DNA of 64,000 nt from Streptomyces nigra (GCF_003074055.1 NZ_CP029043.1:5448501-5512500), one strand, 5' to 3'. Positions 1-8,669 are shown, counted from the stretch's first letter. Made by a program: numbers and translations. Notes: generated by a model from the letters alone, not told the origin.

Positions 1-2442
1 GAGTTCACGCAGCTCGCCGACGATCCGGCGGACCTTGGCGGGCATCGGGTCGGAGGCGAAGAAGGCCGCGACGGCGTCCGCGTCGGGCAGCGCGACGGCC
101 CGCCGGGCGACGGACCGCAGCACCCGCTCCGCGGAGCCGGCCAGCCGCTCGGCGCGCCGGGCCCGCTCGTCGGCGAGGGCCTGCTTACGGGCCGTGAACA
201 CCTCGTGGATCTCGTCGCGCCGGTCGGCGAGCGCGCCGAGGAAGTCGTCGAACTCGGCGAACCGCGACTCCAGGGTCTCCACCCGCACCAGCAGGCGGGC
301 CAGTTGCTCCTCGCACGCGTCGGGGGTGCCGGCGGCCGCGAGGGCGGCGGTGACCGCCTGCCCGAGCAGGGCGAACTCGGCGGCGAACCCCTCCCGCCCC
401 TCCTGGTCGGCGAGTTCGCGGCGGCGGCCGTCGAGGACGGCACGGGCACGGTTGACGCCGCCCGCGACCTCGGCGATCCGTCCCAGGACGGCCGTACGGA
501 CCGTGACGTCGGCGATGTCGAGACCGGCGACGACCTCCGTCACCGTGTCCAGCCCCTCGGCGAGTTCGTCGATCCGGGCGGCGACGGGACCGGCCTCGGC
601 GGCGGTCGCGATGCCCGCGGCGTCCGCGAGGAGAGTGTCGACCCGCTCGTGGTGGGCGGCGAAGGCGTCCTCGCGGGCCAGGTCGGTGACCGCCCGGCGG
701 CCGAACGCGTCCAGGTCGGACGCCACGTCGGCGGCCAGCGCGTCGATCCGGTCCGTGTCGGCGTACCGCAGGTCCTTCAGCGTGAGCAGATGCCCCTGCG
801 CGCGGCGCAGTTCGGCGAGCCCCGACACCCAGGCGTCGGCGCCCCGGGGTGCCTCGCCGCGCAGCCGCCGGACGACCGCGGCGACGCGCTCGGCGGCCTC
901 GGTGAGCGCCTCGGCGGCCCGCCGGGTCAGCGCCCGCACGGTACGGAACTCGGTCAGCACCTGCTCGGCGGTCGCCCGCACCCGCCCCAACGGGCCGGCC
1001 AGATCGCCGAGTTCCGGCTCGTCCAGCCAGTGGTGGGCGTCGGCCGCGCGGACGCAGGCCGCCGTCAGCGCCTCGTACATCTCGACGGTGGGGGTGGTGT
1101 CGGCGACGGCTCCGGCGACGGACAGGCAGTCGGAGATGCCGCGCACCAGATCGGCGTTGCCGACCCGGGCCAGCGGTCCGGCACCGGCCGGCTGCGCGGC
1201 GGCGTGGACGTCGGAGACGAAAGGGGAGGTCCACAGCCGCACCGGGTGGACGCGGCCCGGCTCGGCGCTCTCGGCGCCCAGCAGGACCAGCCCGCCGTCG
1301 CCGAACAGGGCCCACCCGCCGCTGGCGAGCGGTGTCGACACCTCCTTGCGGATCACGTTGTACGGCAGCAGCAGGGCGCGGCCCGCACCCCGCGCGTGGA
1401 ACGTGAACAGGACGTCCTCGCCGTTGGGGGAGCGGACGGTCCGCTCGAACTCCAGGAGCCCGGGCTCCTCCGCGACCCCTTCGAAGATCTTGTGCGCGCC
1501 GCTCGCCAGGCAGTACCCGCCGGGGAAGACGATCCCCTGGTCCTCGGGGAGCCGGCGGCACGCCTGCCCGATCCCGTCGAGGCGTACGACGGCCCTGGTC
1601 AGCGTGTTGAACACCAGGTACCGGTGGGCGTCCTCGTTGTAGGGGCGGATCCGCAGCAGGATCAGCGCGCCCACCCGGGCGTGGGCGATCTCGGCGTCCG
1701 CGAGGGCCTGCAACGGCTCGTCGACGGGCTCGGCGTAGACGCCCTGGCCCGTCTCCGTGTCGTCCTCGGTCTTCACGGTGAGAGTGCCGCCGACGGTCGC
1801 GACGAACAACTCGTCCCCGACGGACACATGGGGGTGCCGGCCCAGCCGGTGGTCCGCGCGGGTGGCCGGCGTCCAGGTGAAGTCGTGGGCGGGCGGCGCC
1901 ACATGGTCGCGGTCGCCGCGCGCGTCCAGGAAGGACACCTCGCCGCCGTCCGTCACCGCCCAGCGCAGCACCCGGATGTCGTCCGCCGTCTCACCGGTCT
2001 GGAAGACGGCCAGCAGCCTGCCCTCGACGAGCCGCAGCCGCAGCAGCCGGGCCTGCCGGTAGTAGCGGTGCAGCGCGCCGAACTCCCGGACGAACACGGG
2101 GTCGTCGAGGAGGCCGGGCACGGCGTCCTCGGGCAGCCGCTTCAGCTCGCGGTCGTGCAGCGCGAACACGTCGCCGACGGCCGGCTCGGTCCCCGCGCCC
2201 GGCGGCAGGCCGTGGCCGAAGAGCAGGACGTCCCCGACGGCCACGAGGTCGCGGGGCACACAGGCGTGCCCGGTGTGCAGCCGACCGGTGCCGGCGAGTT
2301 CGAGGCGGGCCGAGCCGAACTCCTCGGCCCGGCGGGCGTTCAGCTCCTCGGCGCGCCGGGCGAGTTCGGCGGCCTGCGCGGTGAGCCGGTCCCGCAGCAC
2401 CTCGTAGGTGCCGGTGTCCAGGCTCGTCGTCCCGGTGGTCAT
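1..2442 (-). CDS. DNA-repair-type ATPase (DUF3686 family), C-terminal part outside the window
   Basis: The frame is open from an ATG at 2442 to the window edge and gives the first 814 residues. The ATG has a GAGAGGGAT-type ribosome-binding site. The product begins MTTGTTSLDTGTYEVLRDRL, then a short coiled coil rich in RRAEELNARR, a beta-rich middle part (LLFGHGLP, VGDVFALHD, DAHRYLVFNTLTR), then long alanine/arginine-rich helices (ALTRRAAEALTEAAERVAAV). This order matches the large actinobacterial proteins annotated as DNA repair ATPase with a DUF3686 domain; the AAA+ motor of that family lies further C-terminal and is not in view. It follows a flotillin gene on the same strand, with a strong terminator between them. 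The family assignment is from memory of its N-terminal pattern and its role is not proven by anything seen here. Confidence 0.8.
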   Translation of the reverse strand, partial: MTTGTTSLDTGTYEVLRDRLTAQAAELARRAEELNARRAEEFGSARLELAGTGRLHTGHACVPRDLVAVGDVLLFGHGLPPGAGTEPAVGDVFALHDRELKRLPEDAVPGLLDDPVFVREFGALHRYYRQARLLRLRLVEGRLLAVFQTGETADDIRVLRWAVTDGGEVSFLDARGDRDHVAPPAHDFTWTPATRADHRLGRHPHVSVGDELFVATVGGTLTVKTEDDTETGQGVYAEPVDEPLQALADAEIAHARVGALILLRIRPYNEDAHRYLVFNTLTRAVVRLDGIGQACRRLPEDQGIVFPGGYCLASGAHKIFEGVAEEPGLLEFERTVRSPNGEDVLFTFHARGAGRALLLPYNVIRKEVSTPLASGGWALFGDGGLVLLGAESAEPGRVHPVRLWTSPFVSDVHAAAQPAGAGPLARVGNADLVRGISDCLSVAGAVADTTPTVEMYEALTAACVRAADAHHWLDEPELGDLAGPLGRVRATAEQVLTEFRTVRALTRRAAEALTEAAERVAAVVRRLRGEAPRGADAWVSGLAELRRAQGHLLTLKDLRYADTDRIDALAADVASDLDAFGRRAVTDLAREDAFAAHHERVDTLLADAAGIATAAEAGPVAARIDELAEGLDTVTEVVAGLDIADVTVRTAVLGRIAEVAGGVNRARAVLDGRRRELADQEGREGFAAEFALLGQAVTAALAAAGTPDACEEQLARLLVRVETLESRFAEFDDFLGALADRRDEIHEVFTARKQALADERARRAERLAGSAERVLRSVARRAVALPDADAVAAFFASDPMPAKVRRIVGELREL

Positions 2443-2487
2443 GGGATCCCTCTCGGACGTCTCGGGGTCTCGGCGGACGGCGAAGGC

Positions 2488-2530
2488 GTGGTCCGGAGCC
2501 GCCGTCCCCTGTGCGGCGGCTCCGGACCAC
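2488..2530 (-). terminator. 17-bp-stem hairpin between the flotillin and ATPase genes
   Basis: Perfect inverted repeat with arms 2488-2504 and 2514-2530 (core GTCCGGAGCCGCCG) and a 9-base loop. It starts 7 bases after the flotillin stop codon and ends 46 bases before the ATPase start. It looks like a factor-independent terminator without a U-run, as is usual in high-GC actinobacteria, or a partial attenuator that lowers expression of the downstream gene. Confidence 0.8.
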
Positions 2531-2537
2531 GGGCCGG

Positions 2538-4571
2538 TCAGCCCTGGGCGCTGCCGTTGAGCGAGGCGAGGGGGGTCTCCGCGAGACCCAGTTCGCCCGC
2601 CCGGTCCAGCAGCCGCTGGAGCTGACCGGAGTCCGCCGAGCCCGACTTCATGAGCTTCATCAGCAGCGCGGACACGGTGAGGTTCTGCACGTCCGCCGTG
2701 GAGACGGAACCGAGAACGTGGGTGAGGTCGTCGCCGAGGTCCCGCGAGCCGTCCAGCCAGGGCCGGCCGAGCGCCTGCGCCGTCTCGGAGTGCCGGACGA
2801 ACCCGTCGACGCCCTTGCCGAGCGCGATGGACGACACCAGACGGTCGAAGAAGACCGAGTCGCCGCCGACGATGTCGATGTCGGCGTTCTCCAGACCGGT
2901 GGCGAGCACCGTGGCCTGCGCCTCGGCGACCTGCCGCTGCACCTCCAGGCCGGCCAGCCGGATGTCCTTCTCGGCCTCCAGACGCAGCCGGTACTCCTCG
3001 TGGCCCCGGGACGCGTCGTCCAGCGCGGCCATCGCCGCCGCCTTCTCGGTGAGTCCGGCGGCCTCGGCCTTGAGCTTCTCGCCGACGCCCTGCGCCTCGG
3101 CGAGCGCCTTGGCCCGCGCCCCCTCGGCCTCGGCGCGCATCCGGGCCTCGGTGGCCTCGGCCTCCGCGCGGCCGGCCTTCTCGATGACCTCGGCCTCCTT
3201 GTCGCGGACCTGCACCGCGGCCAGCCCCTCGGCCGCCGCCTCCGCCTGGATGCCCTCGGAGAGGCGGAGCTTGGCCCGCGCGTCCAGGTCGGCGCTCTTC
3301 AACCGGGCCTCGGCCAGAGTCAGTTCCTCGGCCGCGCGGTGCACCGCTGCCTGCTCGGCGGCCTCGGCGGCCTTGATGTCCTTGACCAGCCGCTCCTGTG
3401 CCTCCGCCTCGGCGGCGATGATCACGGCCTGCCGGTCGCGCTCGGCCTCCTCCACGGCCCGCAGCCGCTTGATGGCCTCCTCCTGCTCGGCCACCGTACG
3501 GTCCACGGCGACCCGCTCGCGGACCACCTCGGCGATCTGCCGCTTCTCCGCCTCGACCTCCTTGTCGGCCGCGATCCGGGTCAGCTGCGTCTCCCGCTCA
3601 CGGGCGATGACCTCCAGCAGACGGTCCTTCTCGATGCGCTCGCTCTCGACGGCGATGACCCGCTCGCGGTTCTTCGCGGCGACGGCGACCTCGCGGGCCT
3701 GGTTCTCCCGCTGCACACCGAGCTGCTCCTCGGTCTTGAGGAAGGCGGCCTGGGCCCGCAGCCGCTCCTCCTCCACCACCCGCGCCGTCTCGGCCTCCTC
3801 GCGCGCCCGTACGGTCTCGATCTCCCGGCGCTGCTTGATCTCGGCGTCGGCCTGCCGGCGCTCCAGCTCCAGGATGGCCTCGCGGGCGTCGACGTTCTGC
3901 CGGGTGATCTCCTTCTCCTCGGTGCGCTGGGCCTCGTTGGTGCGCACGTGCTCGACGGCCGTCAGCTCGGTGATCTTGCGGATGCCCTGCGCGTCCAGGA
4001 CGTTGGCGGGGTCGAGCTGGGTGAGCGGCGTCTGCTCCAGGAAGTCGATCGCCGCGTCCTCCAGGTGGTAGCCGTTGAGGTCGACGCCGATGACCTCGAT
4101 GATCCGGTACCGCAGTTCCTCGCGCTTGGTGTAGAGGTCGGTGAAGTCCATCTGCTTGCCGACGGTCTTCAGCGCCTCGGAGAACTTCGCGTGGAACAGC
4201 TCCTGCAGCGTGTTCCGGTCGCTGGCGCGGGCGGTGCCGACGGCCTGGGCGACCTTGATGACGTCCTCGACCGTCTTGTTGACCTTGACGAAGAACGTGA
4301 TCCGGATGTCCGCGCGGATGTTGTCGCGGCAGATCAGCCCTTCCTTGCCGGCCCGGGTGATCTCGATGGTCTTCACCGAGATGTCCATGGTCTCGGCCTT
4401 GTGCAGCACGGGCAGCACGACCTGCCCGGTGAAGGTCACGTCGACCTTGCGCATCTTGGAGACGATCAGGGCCTTGCCCTGCTCGACCTTGCGGAACAAC
4501 CGGGCGACGACCAGTACGACCAGCAGGCAGGCGACGACGAGCGCGCCGATGCCGACGATCATGGGAACCAT
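2538..4571 (-). CDS. Flotillin / SPFH-domain membrane scaffold protein
   Basis: A 677-residue protein. Residues 4-25 form a single N-terminal membrane anchor (IVGIGALVVACLLVVLVVARL). Residues 30-190 are an SPFH/band-7 domain (GKALIVSKMRKVDVTFTGQ, LICRDNIRADIRITFFVKVN). From about residue 200 to 520 lies the Ala/Glu/Arg-rich coiled coil typical of flotillins, with repeated EAEA and RAEAE blocks. Flotillins oligomerise at the inner membrane face and organise membrane microdomains. The ATG at 4571 has GAAGGACG upstream; a second ATG three codons in is also possible. The gene lies 110 bp after a small membrane protein gene, an arrangement like the yqiJ-yqiK or yuaF-yuaG pairs, and precedes a DNA-repair-type ATPase gene. 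Confidence 0.93.
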   Translation of the reverse strand: MVPMIVGIGALVVACLLVVLVVARLFRKVEQGKALIVSKMRKVDVTFTGQVVLPVLHKAETMDISVKTIEITRAGKEGLICRDNIRADIRITFFVKVNKTVEDVIKVAQAVGTARASDRNTLQELFHAKFSEALKTVGKQMDFTDLYTKREELRYRIIEVIGVDLNGYHLEDAAIDFLEQTPLTQLDPANVLDAQGIRKITELTAVEHVRTNEAQRTEEKEITRQNVDAREAILELERRQADAEIKQRREIETVRAREEAETARVVEEERLRAQAAFLKTEEQLGVQRENQAREVAVAAKNRERVIAVESERIEKDRLLEVIARERETQLTRIAADKEVEAEKRQIAEVVRERVAVDRTVAEQEEAIKRLRAVEEAERDRQAVIIAAEAEAQERLVKDIKAAEAAEQAAVHRAAEELTLAEARLKSADLDARAKLRLSEGIQAEAAAEGLAAVQVRDKEAEVIEKAGRAEAEATEARMRAEAEGARAKALAEAQGVGEKLKAEAAGLTEKAAAMAALDDASRGHEEYRLRLEAEKDIRLAGLEVQRQVAEAQATVLATGLENADIDIVGGDSVFFDRLVSSIALGKGVDGFVRHSETAQALGRPWLDGSRDLGDDLTHVLGSVSTADVQNLTVSALLMKLMKSGSADSGQLQRLLDRAGELGLAETPLASLNGSAQG

Positions 4572-4681
4572 GACATACGTCCTTCAGGCGTAGGTGTGCG
4601 GAGAACAGGCGTGGGTGAGCGGGCGCGCGGGCGCAGGCGGGTGCGCGGGCGCGGCTCGGCAGGTGGGGGCGGCGGCGCGGC

Positions 4682-5119
4682 TCAGGCTGCGCGGTCCCGC
4701 GTCCGGAGCGCGGGGGTGCCCGCGCGGTCCGCGCGACGCGCGGCCGGCCCGGGTTCGTCGGGGAAGAGGCGGTGCAGCCGCCGGACGAGAAGGCGGGTCG
4801 CGGACCAGGCCAGGACCAGGGCGGCGACCGGCACGGCGAGCCGCAGCAGCGGGCCGGCGGCGCTCCCGGCGGGGACGAGGACGGCGAGCGGCACGGCCGC
4901 CCCGACGCTCAGCGACCAGGCGAGGAACGTCAGCAGCGACAGCGCGACCGTCACGGGCACCCCGCCCAGCCCCCAGCCGCGCAGGTCCACGTCGGCGTCG
5001 AAGCCGCGGACACCGGCCAGTCCGGCGGCGACCAGGAGCCAGTAGCAGACGGCCACGACGAGGGCGGCGCTCAGCAGCAGGGTGGGCAGGCCGGTGGCGG
5101 CGGTCAGAACCGTGCGCAT
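4682..5119 (-). CDS. Small membrane protein paired with flotillin
   Basis: A 145-residue protein starting MRTVLTAATG. It has three or four hydrophobic segments (PTLLLSAALVVAVCYWLLV, VPVTVALSLLTFLAWSLSV, LLRLAVPVAALVLAWS) and a basic, arginine-rich cytoplasmic tail. The segment GFDADVDLRGWGLGGVPVTV resembles the N-terminal membrane part of YqiJ/NfeD-type partners encoded beside flotillins, but the OB-fold domain that ends those proteins is absent. The protein is either a short actinobacterial version or a truncated one. The ATG at 5119 was chosen because the region upstream of it codes only for arginine/proline-rich sequence with no membrane character. It probably begins the flotillin operon. 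Confidence 0.75.
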   Translation of the reverse strand: MRTVLTAATGLPTLLLSAALVVAVCYWLLVAAGLAGVRGFDADVDLRGWGLGGVPVTVALSLLTFLAWSLSVGAAVPLAVLVPAGSAAGPLLRLAVPVAALVLAWSATRLLVRRLHRLFPDEPGPAARRADRAGTPALRTRDRAA

Positions 5120-5190
5120 CTCCGAGCCCCCTCTCCCTGTGCGCCGAGAACGGCGGCGCGTGTCGTCCGGGGTGCGGCGCGGCGTACGGC

Positions 5191-5224
5191 GCGATGCGGG
5201 ACACCTGCCGGTGTCCGGCATCGC
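5191..5224. terminator. Two-tier hairpin in the gap upstream of the membrane/flotillin genes
   Basis: Nested inverted repeats: GCGATGC (5191-5197) pairs with GCATCGC (5218-5224), and GACACC (5200-5205) pairs with GGTGTC (5210-5215) around a TGCC loop. It lies between the end of the kinase gene at 5362 and the start at 5119, so it could terminate the kinase transcript or form a 5' leader structure. Confidence 0.45.
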
Positions 5225-5279
5225 GCCCGTCCGTCGTGCTCCCCGCGGACCATGTTGCCGGAGGCCATCCCGCTCGCGC

Positions 5280-5298
5280 ATTGCCGGTTTCCGGCAAT
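5280..5298. promoter_or_regulatory. Palindrome ATTGCCGG-TTT-CCGGCAAT, candidate operator
   Basis: A perfect 8-bp inverted repeat with a 3-base centre in the 242-bp gap between the lipid-kinase-like gene and the membrane/flotillin genes. A TTGCCGGA variant occurs nearby at 5255-5262. It could be a regulator-binding site for the flotillin promoter, or a second weak terminator. No other coding signal is seen in the gap. Confidence 0.4.
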
Positions 5299-5361
5299 GT
5301 TCGCCGACGTTTACATGCCGGACGGCTCGCCCGCGGGCCGGAGCGCGCCGTTCCGCGGAGG

Positions 5362-6714
5362 TCACGCGGTGTGGTGCCGGTGGTGGACGGCGGTACGGCC
5401 CACCGTCGCCGCCATCCGGCCGAGCCGGCGCCAGTCCAGCCGGGCCTTGCGGCGGGGGACGCCGGGTCGCTCGCGCGGGACGCGGACGCGCAGGGCGCCC
5501 GGCCGGACCCGGCAGCGCACCGGGGTGGGCAGCAGCAGCGCCTCCCCGTCCACACCGGCCTCGATCTCGGGCCGGTCGGCGTCCACCACCACCTCCCGTG
5601 CGGTGACCAGGGTGAGGCCGTGTGGTCCAGGCGTCAGCAGCAGTGCGGCGGCCTGGGCGGCGCTGTCCACGCGGATGCCGAGGACGCCGAGCACCCCGCC
5701 GTCGAGGCGGTCGCGGTAGCCGAGCCCGAAGGGGTCGTCGGTGCGGTAGACGTTGTTGCTGACCAGCACGGCCTGTGGAGCCTCCAGCGTGGTCCGCCCT
5801 GCGCGGGCGGTCAGCCGCGGGCCCTGCTCGCCGAGGAGCAGGTCGGGCAGCAGCTCCAGACTGGTGCCGATCTTCGCCTCCCGGTAGCCGGGGCTCTGCA
5901 CGATCGCCGCGTACGCCCCGAAGGACGCGTTGTTGACGAACGGCCGGTCGCCCGCGAAGCCGAGGTCGACGCGCAGCTCCACACCGTCGGTGAGCGCGTC
6001 GAGGCAGGTGGACGGGTCGTCCCGGTCGAGGCCCAGGTCCATCGCGAAGTGGTTGCGGGTGCCGGCGCTGATCACCAGGAACGGCAGCCCGTGCTCGGCG
6101 GCGACCGCCGCGACCAGCGCCTGGGTGCCGTCGCCGCCCGCGACCCCGAGCAGGTCCGCCCCCTTCGCGACGGCCTCACGGGCGAGCGCGGTGACGTCCT
6201 GCTGCCGCTCGGGGTCGAGGAGGACGACCTCGGCGCCGAGCCGCTCCGCCTTCTCCTTCAGCCCGAACCGGCCCACCTTCCCGTCGCCCGAGCGCGGGTT
6301 CATGATCAGGAACGGCCGCCGTGCGGGCGGCGCCCTGCGCTCGCGCATCACCCGCACCCGGGTCTCGCCCGTGCTCCCCAGCGCGTACCGCCCGCTCACG
6401 ACGGCCACCGCCCACAGCGCCACCGACACCAGCAGCGACCACAGCAGGGTGAGCGCGAACAGGGCGACGAGCGCGGCCGGCACGATCAGCGCCACCAGGG
6501 CCGCGACCCAGCGCAGGGGGCCGCGCAGGGTCAGCGTCCACCACAGCGCGACCGCGCTGACGGCCAGTCCGACCGCCGCGGCCAGGAGGAGCAGCAGGCC
6601 GACACCGCCGCCGTGGACCAACGGCACGAGCACGGCGAGCGCGGCGGCGACGAGCGCGCCACGGGCCGCCCACCGCTGCTTCACAAAGGCGCGCCCGCTC
6701 AGGTCGAGGGCCAT
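5362..6714 (-). CDS. Diacylglycerol/lipid kinase family protein with an N-terminal membrane domain
   Basis: A 450-residue protein from the ATG at 6714, chosen because it has a strong GGAGG site; an ATG eight codons upstream lacks one. Residues 15-108 carry four to five hydrophobic helices. From residue 134 there is a DAGK catalytic domain: the glycine-rich MNPRSGDGKVGRF, the nucleotide motif GGDGT at 193-197, then ISAGTRNHFAMDLGL and VNNASFGAYAAIVQ. Members of this family phosphorylate lipid alcohols such as diacylglycerol or polyprenols with ATP at the membrane; the substrate cannot be read from the sequence. It stands alone, divergent from the next gene. Confidence 0.88.
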   Translation of the reverse strand: MALDLSGRAFVKQRWAARGALVAAALAVLVPLVHGGGVGLLLLLAAAVGLAVSAVALWWTLTLRGPLRWVAALVALIVPAALVALFALTLLWSLLVSVALWAVAVVSGRYALGSTGETRVRVMRERRAPPARRPFLIMNPRSGDGKVGRFGLKEKAERLGAEVVLLDPERQQDVTALAREAVAKGADLLGVAGGDGTQALVAAVAAEHGLPFLVISAGTRNHFAMDLGLDRDDPSTCLDALTDGVELRVDLGFAGDRPFVNNASFGAYAAIVQSPGYREAKIGTSLELLPDLLLGEQGPRLTARAGRTTLEAPQAVLVSNNVYRTDDPFGLGYRDRLDGGVLGVLGIRVDSAAQAAALLLTPGPHGLTLVTAREVVVDADRPEIEAGVDGEALLLPTPVRCRVRPGALRVRVPRERPGVPRRKARLDWRRLGRMAATVGRTAVHHRHHTA

Positions 6715-6807
6715 CGTTCCTCCGTTCGCCCCGTGCACATCGTAGGACCGGTCTGTCTACGGATGCTCGCCACGGCCGCGTCGAACCCCGTTACCGCGAA
6801 CCCGCTT

Positions 6808-6835
6808 TTGAACATGTTCAACCCAGGCGTAGGGT
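6808..6835 (+). promoter_or_regulatory. Promoter with a perfect palindrome over the -35 region, probably leaderless
   Basis: TTGAACATGTTCAA (6808-6821) is a perfect 14-bp palindrome. Its first half, TTGAAC, also serves as a plausible -35 element. TAGGGT (6830-6835) is a good actinobacterial -10 after a 16-bp spacer. Transcription would begin about 6-7 bases further on, at the ATG at 6842, so the mRNA would be leaderless. A dimeric repressor bound to the palindrome would block the promoter. Confidence 0.6.
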
Positions 6836-6841
6836 ACGGCC

Positions 6842-7378
6842 ATGAGCGACAGAGCCGCCCTGCTCAAGGGCATCCGTGTGTGGTTGGTCCTCTTCGTCGT
6901 CTGCCTCGTGCTCAGCGGGGCCACGGCCTTCCCCCTCGTCCACGAACTGCGCTGGACGGAGGACCTGTTGCGGGCCCTGTCCGTCCAGGAGAGCCTTCCC
7001 GGCCTGACGGACTGGATCGCGCGGGTCCGGCAGGGACTCGACACCGCGGACGCCGAATACCCCTTCCTCCTCTACGGCACGGACTGGCTGGCCTTCGCCC
7101 ACCTCGTCATCGCCGTCGCCTTCTACGGCCCCTACCGCGACCCCGTCCGCAACATCTGGGTCGTCGAGTTCGGGATGATCGCCTGCGCCGGAATCATCCC
7201 GCTCGCCCTGATCTGCGGGCCGATCCGCGGCATCCCGCTGTGGTGGTCCGTGATCGACATGGCGTTCGGCGTCGTCGGGGTGATACCGCTGTACGTCGTG
7301 CGCCGAAGGATCAAGCGCCTGGAGGCGCTCACGGGGGCGCCGGCGCCCGGGGCCCCCGCCGCAGCCGTCAGCGGTTGA
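6842..7378 (+). CDS. Conserved four-helix membrane protein, function unknown
   Basis: A 178-residue protein. Hydrophobic segments are near residues 12-30 (VWLVLFVVCLVLSG), 82-98 (WLAFAHLVIAVAFYG), 111-126 (GMIACAGIIPLALICG) and 136-153 (WSVIDMAFGVVGVIPLYVV), with a conserved-looking GPYRDPVRNIWVVEFG stretch between the second and third. Homologues of this layout are annotated only as hypothetical membrane proteins. There is no ribosome-binding site before the ATG, but a -10 element sits 7 bases upstream, so the gene is probably leaderless. Its stop codon overlaps the convergent hydrolase gene by 11 bp. Confidence 0.8.
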   Translation: MSDRAALLKGIRVWLVLFVVCLVLSGATAFPLVHELRWTEDLLRALSVQESLPGLTDWIARVRQGLDTADAEYPFLLYGTDWLAFAHLVIAVAFYGPYRDPVRNIWVVEFGMIACAGIIPLALICGPIRGIPLWWSVIDMAFGVVGVIPLYVVRRRIKRLEALTGAPAPGAPAAAVSG

Positions 7379-8528
7379 ACGCGGGGAAGGCGAAGCGCTG
7401 GGCGATGGCCAGGCCGTCGCCCTTGGCATCGGTGGAGTTGACGGAGTACACGACCGTCCGGGACAGGTCGCGGGTGGCGGCGACCACCGTGTGATAACCG
7501 GGCCGGGAGCCCGTCTTCCCCCAGATCACCTTGCCGTTGAGCTCGAAGCGCTCCAGACCGGCGGCCATCGTCGCCCCGTCGACGTCCGGCACCGTGAACA
7601 TCTCCTTCAGCTGCGGCTTCGGCACCACCCGGCCGCTGAACAGGGCGACCAGGAGCCGCTCCAGATCGGCCGTCGTGCTGATCAGATCGCCGGCGGCGAA
7701 CCGGTCGCTCATGTTCCAGTCGGTCACGTCGACGAGCCGCCCGTCGATCCAGTCGTAGCCCCGGTTGTGCGGGCCGTGAATGCGGGGGTCGGGCCCGGCC
7801 GGGAAGGACGTGTGCCGCATACCGAGCGGACGGAAGATGCGCACGGCCGCCTGATGGGCGTACGAGTCGCCGGTGACCTTCTCGATCAGCAGGCCCAGCA
7901 CGGTGTAGTGGATGTTGCCGTACCGCTGGAACTCACCCGGCGCGTGCTCCGGGTCGGGGCCCTTGGCCACCGACGCGGCCACCACCTCCTCGGGGGTCAG
8001 CGTCTCGAACCGGCGCTCGTAGGCGGTGTCGACGTCGTCGCCGAGGGAGGCGCCGGGCTGCAGACCGCTGGTGAAGTTCAGCAACTGCCGAACGGTGACG
8101 GGTGCGAAGTCGTCGGTGAGCAGACCGGGCAGGTACCGCTGCACGGTGCCGTCGAGCGAGATCCGCCCCTCCGCCGCGAGCTGCAGCACGAGGGCCGCCG
8201 TGACGATCTTCGTGGTGGAGCCGGCCCGGAACCGGGCGTCCTCCAGCGCGGGCGCCCCCGACCGGACGTCCCGCACCCCCGCCACCCCGTGCCAGCCGCC
8301 CCGGCCGCCCACACGGATCAGCGCGGCCGTGGCGTCGTGGTCGGGCAGCCCCTTCAGCGCCGCGCACAGGGCCTCGACGTCGGGGCCGTCGGGGTCGGCG
8401 GCCTCGATCGCCGCGGCCGAGCAGGTGCCGGTGGCAGGCCGGGCGGACGCGGTGCCGGCCAGCGGCAGCGCGGTCAGGGCGAGCGCGAGCGCGGAGGTGA
8501 CGAGCGCGGGGAACGGGCGTACGGGCAT
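7368..8528 (-). CDS. Exported serine hydrolase, D-Ala-D-Ala carboxypeptidase / class C beta-lactamase fold
   Basis: A 386-residue protein with an N-terminal signal peptide (PALVTSALALALTALPLAGTASA). Three active-site motifs of the penicillin-binding/beta-lactamase superfamily are present: S-T-T-K at 104-107, Y-G-N at 203-205, and K-T-G at 338-340. It therefore probably acts outside the membrane on peptidoglycan peptides or other D-amino-acid amides or esters, like the R61-type carboxypeptidases of Streptomyces. The substrate is not known. The ATG at 8528 has AGGAGC in front of it and directly precedes the signal peptide. A palindrome about 130 bp upstream (8655-8669) may be regulatory. Confidence 0.88.
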   Translation of the reverse strand: MPVRPFPALVTSALALALTALPLAGTASARPATGTCSAAAIEAADPDGPDVEALCAALKGLPDHDATAALIRVGGRGGWHGVAGVRDVRSGAPALEDARFRAGSTTKIVTAALVLQLAAEGRISLDGTVQRYLPGLLTDDFAPVTVRQLLNFTSGLQPGASLGDDVDTAYERRFETLTPEEVVAASVAKGPDPEHAPGEFQRYGNIHYTVLGLLIEKVTGDSYAHQAAVRIFRPLGMRHTSFPAGPDPRIHGPHNRGYDWIDGRLVDVTDWNMSDRFAAGDLISTTADLERLLVALFSGRVVPKPQLKEMFTVPDVDGATMAAGLERFELNGKVIWGKTGSRPGYHTVVAATRDLSRTVVYSVNSTDAKGDGLAIAQRFAFPAFNR

Positions 8529-8654
8529 CTGCTGCTCCTGGTGACGAGGGACCGGTGATCCGGCGGACGGTGCGTGATCATCGTCCGGCCGGACCGGCCG
8601 CAGCCGGATCGTCGCCGAGGAGGGCCGGGACCCTGAGTGGGCCCCGAGCAAAAG

Positions 8655-8669
8655 CCGTGCCTGGCACGG
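8655..8669. promoter_or_regulatory. Palindrome CCGTGCC-T-GGCACGG
   Basis: A perfect 7-bp inverted repeat with a one-base centre in the 187-bp gap between the glycerophosphodiesterase gene and the serine hydrolase gene, both on the minus strand. The single-base loop argues against an RNA hairpin and for a protein-binding site. Confidence 0.35.

Noticed and set aside
205..2625. Long plus-strand reading frame opposite the ATPase gene
   Set aside because: It mirrors the codon structure of the minus-strand gene, has a low-complexity Gly/Val/Asp/Arg composition and no start signal; the same holds for other long frames opposite real genes across the window.
6808..6821. LexA (SOS) box
   Set aside because: The LexA site needs GAAC-N4-GTTC; here the centre is two bases.
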